A stretch of DNA of 5,602 bases from NCBI GenBank assembly GCA_964423175.1, contig CAYRDM010000036.1:1-5602 (forward strand). The letters are read 5' to 3'. Shown piece by piece: positions 1 through 4,755 of the stretch. Under the pieces are notes generated by a model that saw only the letters and a list, made by a program, of their open reading frames with translations, was not told the DNA's origin and made no database searches. The DNA comes from JBGQJN01 sp964423175 (GTDB lineage Bacteria; Patescibacteriota; Minisyncoccia; 2-02-FULL-40-12; IGHO2-01-FULL-4-A). The position numbers and the translations under genes were made by a program. How positions within the stretch are numbered: position 1 is the stretch's first letter; each line of letters begins with the position of its first letter.

Positions 1-1
1 A

Positions 2-157
2 GAAATGTTTGCAGATGGCTGGGTGGAAGGTTCCGATTTCAAATGTGAATGCTGCAAAAACAAAACGTTCTCTCCTGAAGAAATTCTCAATCATGTGAAA
101 CGTTTCAGGTTGACCCTAAAAGGTTGGGGTAAAGTCCACGAACACATTTTCCCTTAG
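2..157 (+). CDS. C-terminal end of an unidentified cysteine-containing protein (partial)
   Basis: The reading frame is open from the left edge and ends at a TAG stop at 155-157, giving 51 visible codons. The visible part has a CECC cluster (residues 16-19 of the fragment) within FKCECCKNK, followed by a helix-like stretch (SPEEILNHVKRFR) and a Trp/His-containing end (KGWGKVHEHIFP). A CxCC cluster could bind a metal, possibly with cysteines lying outside the window, but that is inference. I do not recognise the family. An in-frame ATG at 5-7 could start a 50-residue protein, but the bases where a ribosome site would lie are not in the window, so I treat the gene as truncated by the window edge. 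That this is a real gene is supported by the hairpin terminator that begins exactly at its stop codon. Confidence 0.6.
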   Translation, partial: EMFADGWVEGSDFKCECCKNKTFSPEEILNHVKRFRLTLKGWGKVHEHIFP

Positions 158-179
158 TGCGATCTCCCCGCACTTTTTT
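156..179 (+). terminator. Rho-independent terminator of the left-edge gene
   Basis: Perfect 6-bp stem AGTGCG (156-161) and CGCACT (169-174) with the 7-nt loop ATCTCCC, followed by a run of T (174-179). The left arm begins inside the TAG stop codon, so gene end and terminator overlap. Confidence 0.8.
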
Positions 180-184
180 ATTTA

Positions 185-213
185 TTGACATTTTTGTTGA
201 AAAATTATAACAT
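185..213 (+). promoter_or_regulatory. Promoter of the zinc-ribbon-like gene
   Basis: A perfect -35 box TTGACA (185-190) is followed, after a 17-bp spacer, by TAACAT (208-213), which matches TATAAT at 4 of 6 positions. TATAAC at 206-211 is an alternative -10 with a 15-bp spacer. Transcription would start near 220, giving a leader of about 24 nt. It lies directly after the terminator of the preceding gene, so the downstream gene is its own transcription unit. Confidence 0.6.
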
Positions 214-233
214 AAATCAAGCTTAAATTCCGT

Positions 234-238
234 GGAGG
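234..238 (+). promoter_or_regulatory. Shine-Dalgarno site fixing the start at 244
   Basis: GGAGG at 234-238 stands 5 nt before the ATG at 244. A longer frame could begin at GTG 232, but that codon overlaps the ribosome site itself, so ATG 244 is the much better start. Confidence 0.8.
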
Positions 239-243
239 GAGCG

Positions 244-648
244 ATGTACTTTAAAAGCCTGCGCCCGCACATTCTAATTGATAATGACAAAAGGTATGGT
301 GATTCAGTAATTTTATTTTTTGAGCTTACGCTGAGATGTCCCATCTGCAATACCGAGAAGAATGTAATTACTAAGGGCCTAAGTTTGGGAACGCTAGATT
401 TCGAGCCTTTGGAAATCGAGTTGAGAAAAAAACAGCATTTACTTACCAAACGAATACGAGATTTGAATGAAGTTCTACTTACTCTAGGTCAGCAGATTTG
501 CGATGAATGCGGGGTAGTTTCAGTGCTGCCAGGAAAATCTCAAGACGAATTAAAAAAACAGGCTTTATCTAAAGAAACCAAGGACGAAGCAATAGCTAAA
601 CTGATAACCAGAAACTTTTCTAATATACCTCCGGTAATGGTCCTATAA
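244..648 (+). CDS. Small zinc-ribbon-like protein of unknown function
   Basis: The protein has 134 residues and is soluble-looking, with no signal peptide or membrane segment. It carries two CxxC knuckles, CPIC at residues 32-35 and CDEC at 86-89, spaced about 50 residues apart, as expected for a four-cysteine zinc ribbon whose two halves come together. Between them lies a charged, probably helical segment (about 54-82, EIELRKKQHLLTKRIRDLNEV), so the fold may be a zinc ribbon split by a helical insertion or hairpin. The tail after residue 98 is Lys/Glu-rich and ends in hydrophobic PPVMVL. I do not recognise a named family. Nucleic-acid or protein binding is plausible from the zinc-ribbon-like cysteines but is not shown. 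It has its own promoter, a strong ribosome site and its own terminator, so it forms a single-gene unit, convergent with iscS. Confidence 0.8.
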   Translation: MYFKSLRPHILIDNDKRYGDSVILFFELTLRCPICNTEKNVITKGLSLGTLDFEPLEIELRKKQHLLTKRIRDLNEVLLTLGQQICDECGVVSVLPGKSQDELKKQALSKETKDEAIAKLITRNFSNIPPVMVL

Positions 649-652
649 AAAT

Positions 653-679
653 AAAATGGGTAAAACCCATTTTTTATTT
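653..679 (+). terminator. Bidirectional terminator between the zinc-ribbon-like gene and iscS
   Basis: Perfect 8-bp stem AAAATGGG (653-660) and CCCATTTT (666-673) with loop TAAAA, starting 4 nt after the stop at 646-648. A T-rich tail (670-679) follows on the plus strand. The A-rich left side gives an equivalent U-rich tail for minus-strand transcripts leaving iscS, so one hairpin can serve both convergent genes. Confidence 0.8.
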
Positions 680-680
680 G

Positions 681-695
681 ACCTAAAATTTAGGT
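681..695. repeat. Short inverted repeat downstream of iscS
   Basis: ACCTAAA (681-687) and TTTAGGT (689-695) are perfect inverted copies around a single base. The element lies between the iscS stop and the bidirectional terminator. The arms are too AT-rich and the loop too small for a convincing terminator. It may act as an extra 3'-end hairpin or be chance. Confidence 0.35.
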
Positions 696-724
696 TCATC
701 TACCAATACCTGATTGCCCAGAAT

Positions 725-1876
725 TTATCGACTATTCATTTTCTTTACCTCTTTTTCTAAAATGGCCAAAAAAATATCTAACTCCTTCTTTGTTGTTTGA
801 CGTCCTAAAGAAATTCTCAAATTAGATTTTGATAAATTACCTGATAAGTTCAGGGCACGAATGACATGTGACGGTTCATTTGAGGTTGAAGTACATGCCG
901 AACCAGTGGAGACTTGTATGCCGTTCCGATCCAGCGCCAACATTAAGGTCTCGCCATCAACGTTTGAAAAGGAGATGTTTACGTTATTCGGCAAACGTTT
1001 CACATTGTTTCCGTTAAGAACACTGCCTTCAAACTTAGATAAAATGTTTTTAATCAAATAGTCTCTTAATATTATCAGCCGGTTAGATTCCCTTTGCCTA
1101 TTTTTATCAGCAATTTCTAGAGCCGCAGCAAAACCTGCCAAGAGAGCTGCATTTTCTGTGCCCGCTCTTCTTCCCTTTTCCTGTGAACCGCCGACCGCCA
1201 AAGGTGTTAGATCAATGCTACGTTTGAGGTACAGACAACCGGTTCCTTTGGGTCCATAGATTTTAGAACCATTCAAAGTAAGTGCATCCACCCCCAACTG
1301 GTGTACATTCAAACTAAGTGCGCCCGCGGCCTGACATGCATCAGAATGGAATATCGGCCTGCTATTTTTATTAAGTTTTTTAGAAATCTCTGAAATCGGC
1401 TGAATTGTTCCAATCTCATTGTTTGCATAAATAACAGAAACCAAAACCGTATCCGGTCTTACGGCATCAATAACATCCTGCGCTCTTAATACTCCGTCTT
1501 TGCCTACTTGAACATAAGTAATCTCAAAACCCTCGTTCTTCTCCAAATATTCGCAAGCTTTTAAAACTGCGGGGTGTTCGATATTAGAAGTCACTATATG
1601 TTTTCCCCGCTTCTTATATGCTCTAGAAATCCCCAGAATAGCCAAATTATCTGATTCTGTTCCTGATCCAGTAAAAATCACCTCTTCCAATTTGCACCCT
1701 AAAACCTTTGCAACTTTTTTGCGATAATTCTCTAGTAATTCCTTCGCACTGGCTCCCTGAGAATGGACCGAGGAAGCATTACCCCAGGTACTTTTTAGAT
1801 GCTTCGTAATTTCTGCCAGAACTTTTGGATCGATCGGAGTTGTTCCGGCATAGTCTAAATAAATATTGTTTTTCAT
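725..1876 (-). CDS. iscS: Cysteine desulfurase, IscS/NifS family
   Basis: PLP-dependent enzyme that takes sulfur from L-cysteine, leaving alanine and a persulfide passed on for Fe-S cluster assembly or tRNA thiolation. The 383 residues cover the whole class-V aminotransferase fold. Visible signatures are the N-terminal IYLDYAGTTP, the cofactor-site His in SNIEHPA (H101), NNEIGT (152-157), HSDACQAAG with D179 and Q182, the PLP lysine K205 in GSKIYGPKG, and RRAGTENAA (236-244). The catalytic cysteine is C328 in STGSACTSTSNEPSHVIRAL, whose extended loop is typical of the IscS-like group I rather than SufS. The residue before the PLP lysine is Ser (S204), where E. coli IscS has His. The start is set by the canonical N-terminus and by an in-frame TAA two codons upstream. 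No iscU, sufB or mnmA is adjacent, so the sulfur acceptor cannot be read from context. It is the last minus-strand gene before convergence with the zinc-ribbon-like gene. Confidence 0.95.
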   Translation of the reverse strand: MKNNIYLDYAGTTPIDPKVLAEITKHLKSTWGNASSVHSQGASAKELLENYRKKVAKVLGCKLEEVIFTGSGTESDNLAILGISRAYKKRGKHIVTSNIEHPAVLKACEYLEKNEGFEITYVQVGKDGVLRAQDVIDAVRPDTVLVSVIYANNEIGTIQPISEISKKLNKNSRPIFHSDACQAAGALSLNVHQLGVDALTLNGSKIYGPKGTGCLYLKRSIDLTPLAVGGSQEKGRRAGTENAALLAGFAAALEIADKNRQRESNRLIILRDYLIKNILSKFEGSVLNGNNVKRLPNNVNISFSNVDGETLMLALDRNGIQVSTGSACTSTSNEPSHVIRALNLSGNLSKSNLRISLGRQTTKKELDIFLAILEKEVKKMNSR

Positions 1877-1910
1877 ATATTAAAACCCCGTTTATCGGGG
1901 TTTTAATATA
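1876..1910 (-). terminator. Strong hairpin terminator of dsbA, overlapping the iscS start
   Basis: A perfect 15-bp inverted repeat (1876-1890 with 1896-1910, loop TTTAT on the plus strand). The GC core CCCCG/CGGGG is flanked by A/T runs, so on the minus strand the core is followed by TTTTAATAT as the U-rich tract. It begins 25 bp after the dsbA-like stop codon. The distal arm reaches the A of the iscS ATG. It would terminate dsbA transcripts and, in any read-through RNA, bury the region just before the iscS start. Confidence 0.8.
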
Positions 1911-1933
1911 ACTCGTTTATTGACAAAAGTCAA
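1905..1933 (-). promoter_or_regulatory. Promoter of iscS, overlapping the dsbA terminator
   Basis: Read on the minus strand, TTGACT (1933-1928; 5 of 6 matches) is followed by a 17-bp spacer and TATATT (1910-1905; 5 of 6 matches). The expected start is near 1898-1895, inside the hairpin, leaving a leader of about 20 nt. The only ribosome-site-like sequence is GGGG at 1889-1886, 9 nt before the ATG. The -35 box begins 2 bp after the dsbA-like stop codon. A short dyad TTGAC/GTCAA (1920-1924 and 1929-1933) overlaps the -35 box. Confidence 0.6.
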
Positions 1934-1935
1934 AG

Positions 1936-2730
1936 TTATTTTTTGAGTAAGCCGTCTATAACTGTCTGGAAAGTTGCGAATGGCTGTGCGCCAACAATTT
2001 TTTGTCCGTTAATAAACGCCGTTGGCGTTCCAGTTACGCCGTCCTTTTGTCCTTCAGCTAAATCATCCGCAACACGCTTAGAGTATTTGTCTGAATTTAG
2101 ACAAGAAGAAAATTGAGTTGTGTTCAAACCCACCTTTGCGGCATATTTTGTTAAATTGGCTTTTGAATAAAAAGCTAAGTCTGATTCAGGAGCCTGGTTG
2201 TCGTATAGCCAATCATGATACTGCCAATATTTGCCTTGCTCATTTGCACATTCAGCGGCCTCAGACGCCCAAATTGATTGCTGACCTAGAAAAGCATAAT
2301 TTTTGAAAACAAATCTGACCTTGCCTGTGTTCACATAATCTTTGACTAGTTGTTTTTCTACTTGCTGATAAAATTTTTCACAAAACGGACAACGGAAATC
2401 AGCAAATTCAACTATAGTCACTTTGGCATTTTTATTACCTAAAATATGATCGTTGTCCGTAACACTGACATTTACAGGCCCGCTAGGCGCTTGAGTATTC
2501 CCTGGTGTCCCTGTGCCTGGATTATTATTCTGATATCCAGATCCTCTTGTATAAAAAAGAGAGCCGGCAATTATTATTGCCGCAATCAAAATTGAACCTG
2601 GCAAAATGAGCTCTCTGATATCGGGATTTTTCTTTCTAGATCTGCGCGGGGCAGAACTAGCAACAGCAATATCCGCAATAGGCTCATCGACGACCATTTC
2701 TTCGTAATCATTTTTATTTTCTATATCCAT
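1936..2730 (-). CDS. Membrane-anchored DsbA-like thiol-disulfide oxidoreductase (thioredoxin_4 type)
   Basis: Predicted envelope protein that forms or rearranges disulfide bonds in exported proteins. The 264 residues run in order: an acidic cytoplasmic N-terminus (1-27), a basic patch RRSRKK (29-34), a single membrane segment (about 41-60, LILPGSILIAAIIIAGSLFY), a flexible Asn/Gly/Pro/Thr linker (about 63-85), then a thioredoxin-fold domain with inserted helices (about 88-264). The active site is CPFC (C114, C117) after VEFADFR, and the cis-proline loop is TGTPT (P236). C161 and C210 lie in the helical region, where a second, structural disulfide is common in this family. The basic patch before the membrane segment suggests the catalytic domain lies outside the cell membrane. 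DsbA/BdbD-like proteins need a partner such as DsbB or VKOR; none is in the window. The start ATG has no Shine-Dalgarno sequence and lies at the predicted transcription start. The gene follows doxX by 58 bp. Confidence 0.92.
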   Translation of the reverse strand: MDIENKNDYEEMVVDEPIADIAVASSAPRRSRKKNPDIRELILPGSILIAAIIIAGSLFYTRGSGYQNNNPGTGTPGNTQAPSGPVNVSVTDNDHILGNKNAKVTIVEFADFRCPFCEKFYQQVEKQLVKDYVNTGKVRFVFKNYAFLGQQSIWASEAAECANEQGKYWQYHDWLYDNQAPESDLAFYSKANLTKYAAKVGLNTTQFSSCLNSDKYSKRVADDLAEGQKDGVTGTPTAFINGQKIVGAQPFATFQTVIDGLLKK

Positions 2731-2737
2731 AAATATA

Positions 2738-2765
2738 AAGATAGCAGACGTTAAAACAGGGTCAA
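2738..2765 (-). promoter_or_regulatory. Promoter of the dsbA-like gene (leaderless geometry)
   Basis: On the minus strand TTGACC (2765-2760; 5 of 6 matches) is followed, after 16 bp, by TATCTT (2743-2738; 4 of 6 matches). The expected transcription start is 6-8 nt further on, at or next to the ATG at 2730. No GGAGG-like sequence precedes the ATG. Confidence 0.5.
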
Positions 2766-2773
2766 GCCAAATC

Positions 2774-2781
2774 TGTGCACA
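2774..2781. repeat. 8-bp palindrome upstream of the dsbA promoter
   Basis: TGTGCACA is a perfect palindrome lying 8 bp upstream of the dsbA -35 box, between the doxX stop and the promoter. Its position would suit an activator or operator site, but one short palindrome may be chance. Confidence 0.25.
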
Positions 2782-2788
2782 CCTTTAC

Positions 2789-3166
2789 TTAAAACCTATT
2801 TCGATTCTCAGGCCATAAAAATACAGAAACGAATCCTCCTATCAAACCAAAATCTCTGATTGTAATTTCATTTACCCCACTAAAAATCAATACTAAAACG
2901 ATAAACACGATTGCCAAAATTGAGAAAAATTTGTTGAGAACGCCAGTTAAAAGACTGAAGCCGACCAAGATCTCGAATATGCCGTTTAGATAAATAAATT
3001 GTGTACCGGTTACAGAAAACTTTTCTACTATATCCAGTAAAGATTTCGGTACCCAGGCATTTAACCAATAGCTGGGATGGACCATCTTGTCTATTCCAAA
3101 ACACAAAAAAACAGCTGCTAAGCCGAGTCGAAGTGCCAAATAAGAGTATCTTGAAGAAGTAAACAT
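2789..3166 (-). CDS. DoxX-family integral membrane protein
   Basis: A 125-residue hydrophobic protein with four predicted membrane helices at about 9-26, 57-76, 80-97 and 105-118. The N-terminal pattern (YLALRLGLAAVFLCFGIDKM, then HPSYW) is typical of the DoxX/DoxD-like family: Arg in the first helix, FGxDK at its end, and a Trp-containing loop. Residues E65 and N61 in the second helix, and the G/F-rich end of the fourth helix, also fit. Family members are linked to thiol or quinone redox processes and to terminal-oxidase or thiosulfate-oxidation complexes in some organisms; the exact reaction here is unknown. The start is the only available ATG, since an in-frame TAG lies two codons upstream. 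There is no ribosome site. The next gene downstream is the DsbA-like oxidoreductase, so a shared role in envelope redox balance is plausible but inferred. Confidence 0.85.
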   Translation of the reverse strand: MFTSSRYSYLALRLGLAAVFLCFGIDKMVHPSYWLNAWVPKSLLDIVEKFSVTGTQFIYLNGIFEILVGFSLLTGVLNKFFSILAIVFIVLVLIFSGVNEITIRDFGLIGGFVSVFLWPENRNRF

Positions 3167-3180
3167 TAGAATCTATGCCG

Positions 3181-3207
3181 TTTATATCACCCTTGACAAA
3201 TAATCAA
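3181..3207 (-). promoter_or_regulatory. Extended -10 promoter of doxX
   Basis: On the minus strand TGATATAAA (3189-3181) is an extended -10 (TGn plus TATAAA, 5 of 6 matches). TTGATT (3207-3202) stands 15 bp upstream as a weak -35 box. The expected start is near 3174, leaving a leader of only about 8 nt with no Shine-Dalgarno sequence. TTGTCA (3198-3193) with TAGATT (3174-3169) is an alternative pair. It overlaps the opposite-strand promoter of the small RNA. Confidence 0.45.
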
Positions 3208-3221
3208 AATTAGAGTATAAT
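3193..3221 (+). promoter_or_regulatory. Perfect consensus sigma-70 promoter of the small RNA
   Basis: TTGACA (3193-3198), a 17-bp spacer, then TATAAT (3216-3221): all 12 hexamer positions and the spacer length match consensus. Transcription is expected to start near 3228. No coding frame of useful length follows, so the promoter drives a non-coding RNA. It is the strongest promoter in the window. Confidence 0.9.
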
Positions 3222-3227
3222 ATAGAA

Positions 3228-3432
3228 TAGTGGTCACTGGGAGATCTGTGGCTTTGTAGTAACCTTCAGGTCCCGCTTTGCGGGACCACAATAAGACCTA
3301 TTTATATAATAAAGCGGTCTTATATCCTACTGCAAGGGAAAAACTGTGGGCAACTGCAGCTTAACCGCTCCCCTGGTAGCCATAGGAATTGTTATAAACT
3401 AAAACTCCGATATTACATCGGAGTTTTAGTTT
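3228..3432 (+). ncRNA. Structured small RNA, candidate 6S RNA (SsrS-like)
   Basis: About 205 nt from the consensus promoter start to a hairpin terminator. By hand pairing: (1) the ends close as a stem, 3230-3243 with 3368-3383, including GGGAG/CTCCC, one mismatch and a 2-nt bulge; (2) an internal bubble, 3244-3251 opposite 3338-3367; (3) a 10-bp stem, 3252-3261 with 3328-3337; (4) inside it, hairpin GGTCCCGC/GCGGGACC (3269-3276, 3280-3287) with a TTT loop, and hairpin ATAAGACC/GGTCTTAT (3291-3298, 3316-3323); (5) on the 3' side of the bubble, hairpin CTGTGG/CTGCAG closed by a GCAA tetraloop (3344-3359). Paired ends, a central bubble with a small 3'-side hairpin and a stand-alone strong promoter fit 6S RNA, which binds the RNA polymerase housekeeping holoenzyme. 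Against it, the closing stem is shorter than in E. coli 6S and the distal arm is branched. SRP RNA and tmRNA are unlikely: neither the SRP loop sequence nor tmRNA elements are visible. I am confident it is an RNA gene, less so of the family. Confidence 0.7.
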
Positions 3433-3433
3433 A
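3395..3433. terminator. Bidirectional terminator shared by the small RNA and tig
   Basis: Perfect 17-bp inverted repeat, 3395-3411 with 3417-3433, 5-nt loop ATTAC. The core ACTCCGAT/ATCGGAGT is flanked by A-rich and T-rich arms on each strand, so each direction ends in TTTTAGTTT. The right arm contains the tig stop codon (3433-3431 on the minus strand), so tig ends inside the hairpin. Confidence 0.85.
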
Positions 3434-4738
3434 GACGAATTTAGTTTGTTTCTCCAAAAATTCGAACACCTTCTCATTGAGCAGGACGTCGCTTATTCTG
3501 GTTTTGAGTTCTTCGGGGTTAATATTTTTTAATGCCTCCGGTCCAGAAATACCTGCTTCACCTGAATTGTTCACCATGAACTGCTGTAAGACTGTTTCTA
3601 GTTCTGTTTGAACTTCTTTATCAGTCACTTTCAAATCTTCTGCATTAGCGATCGCCTTGGCAACCAAGCCGAATTTAACTTGCTCTTCTGCCCTTGGACG
3701 CCAATCTTTCCTTAATTCATCCTGAGTCTTTTTTATATGAGCCAGGTAAGGTCCGAGCTCCATATTCTTTTGGTGAAGTTCTTCGTCCAAATTCCTTATC
3801 ATCGCATCGATCCTTCTTTCAACAAGCGTGGAAGGAACTTCTAGTTTTGTTTTCTCAGAAACTTCTTTTATAATCGCCAATCTTACTCTTTCTTTTTCTT
3901 TATTTTCTTTTTCAAGAGATAATCCTTTCTTTATATTCTCCTCTATCTCCTTCATGGATTGAAATCCTCCAAGGCTCTTGGCGAAATCGTCATCAAGCTT
4001 CGGCGGAATCCTCTCTTCAACCAACCTAACAGTTACCTCAAAATCCAAATCTTTGCCGGCTATCGTCTTTTGATAATAATCGGCTGGGGCTTTTATAGAA
4101 AAACTTTTAGTATCGCCTGGCTTCATACCTATTATATTCTCTTCGAAACCGGGCATAAATTTATTGTCTCCCAAGATTACTGGGTGGTTCTCGCTCTTAC
4201 CTCCTTCAATAATTACGCCTTTGTCTTTGACAACAAAATCGACTTCTACTCTATCGCCGATCTTAGCGGGCATATCTACACTTTTCAAAACTGTACGTGA
4301 GTTAATCAAATCTTCCAAAACATTTTTTATTTCTAAATCTGCGATAACAACAGGATTCTTTTTTATAGTCAGTCCTTTGTAATCCCCAAGCTTTATTTCT
4401 GGGAACACAACAAGATTAACTTGATAAACAAGTTTGTCTCCCAAATTTTCCTTTATCTTGAAATCGGATTGTTCGATAACCTCGAGCTTCTCTGCTGAAA
4501 TGGCTTTAGCTAAACTAGATTGGACTGCAAGACTTAAAGCTTCCTCCTTTATCGCCTGCTCACCAATTTTGTTACGCAAAACTTCTTTTGGTACTTTGCC
4601 AGGACGAAAGCCCTCGATCCTCACGCTTGCGGCAAGTCTTTTTTCAGTTTCAGTTATATAACCCAGCAAATCGTGTTTATCGAGATCCACGGTCAGCTCT
4701 ACTTGAGAATCTTTAATTTTTTTAATAGAAGATGTCAT
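3431..4738 (-). CDS. tig: Trigger factor (ribosome-associated chaperone and prolyl isomerase)
   Basis: ATP-independent chaperone that sits at the ribosome exit tunnel and shelters nascent chains. The 435 residues match the usual length (E. coli about 432). Domains in order: the N-terminal ribosome-binding domain (1 to about 115) with the signature GFRPGKVP at 43-50; the FKBP-type peptidyl-prolyl isomerase domain (about 158-243) with IGDRVEVDF, FMPGFEENIIGMKPGD (194-209) and AGKDLDFEVTV; and the long helical C-terminal substrate-binding domain (about 244-435), Lys/Glu-rich, ending in FLEKQTKFV. All three domains are complete, with no frameshift. The ATG at 4738 is 17 bp after the nusA stop. 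A weak AGAAG stands 5 nt upstream of it, so co-transcription or translational coupling with nusA is likely. In many genomes tig instead sits before clpP/clpX; that context is absent here. The stop codon lies inside the terminator shared with the opposing small RNA. Confidence 0.96.
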   Translation of the reverse strand: MTSSIKKIKDSQVELTVDLDKHDLLGYITETEKRLAASVRIEGFRPGKVPKEVLRNKIGEQAIKEEALSLAVQSSLAKAISAEKLEVIEQSDFKIKENLGDKLVYQVNLVVFPEIKLGDYKGLTIKKNPVVIADLEIKNVLEDLINSRTVLKSVDMPAKIGDRVEVDFVVKDKGVIIEGGKSENHPVILGDNKFMPGFEENIIGMKPGDTKSFSIKAPADYYQKTIAGKDLDFEVTVRLVEERIPPKLDDDFAKSLGGFQSMKEIEENIKKGLSLEKENKEKERVRLAIIKEVSEKTKLEVPSTLVERRIDAMIRNLDEELHQKNMELGPYLAHIKKTQDELRKDWRPRAEEQVKFGLVAKAIANAEDLKVTDKEVQTELETVLQQFMVNNSGEAGISGPEALKNINPEELKTRISDVLLNEKVFEFLEKQTKFV

Positions 4739-4755
4739 TTTTACTTCTGCTGATT

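Noticed and set aside
105..449. Minus-strand 114-residue frame opposite the first two genes
   Set aside because: It runs across a terminator, a promoter and the CxxC-encoding gene on the other strand, and its translation has no recognisable features; a shadow frame.
232..648. Zinc-ribbon-like gene starting at GTG 232
   Set aside because: That codon overlaps the GGAGG ribosome site, which is ideally spaced for ATG 244.
1920..1925. Plus-strand TTGACA as the start of an antisense promoter
   Set aside because: No convincing -10 box at 16-18 bp and only the dsbA coding strand downstream; it arises from the dyad around the iscS -35 box.
2880..3104. Second minus-strand frame within doxX
   Set aside because: It is an out-of-frame shadow; the DoxX frame has coherent membrane helices and family motifs.
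3228..3432. SRP RNA, tmRNA, T-box leader or CRISPR-related RNA
   Set aside because: No SRP GGAAG-type loop, no tRNA-like ends or tag frame, no T-box sequence, no downstream sense gene and no direct repeats.
3959..4661. Several plus-strand frames opposite tig
   Set aside because: They are antisense to a complete, unmistakable trigger factor and carry no promoter or ribosome site of their own.
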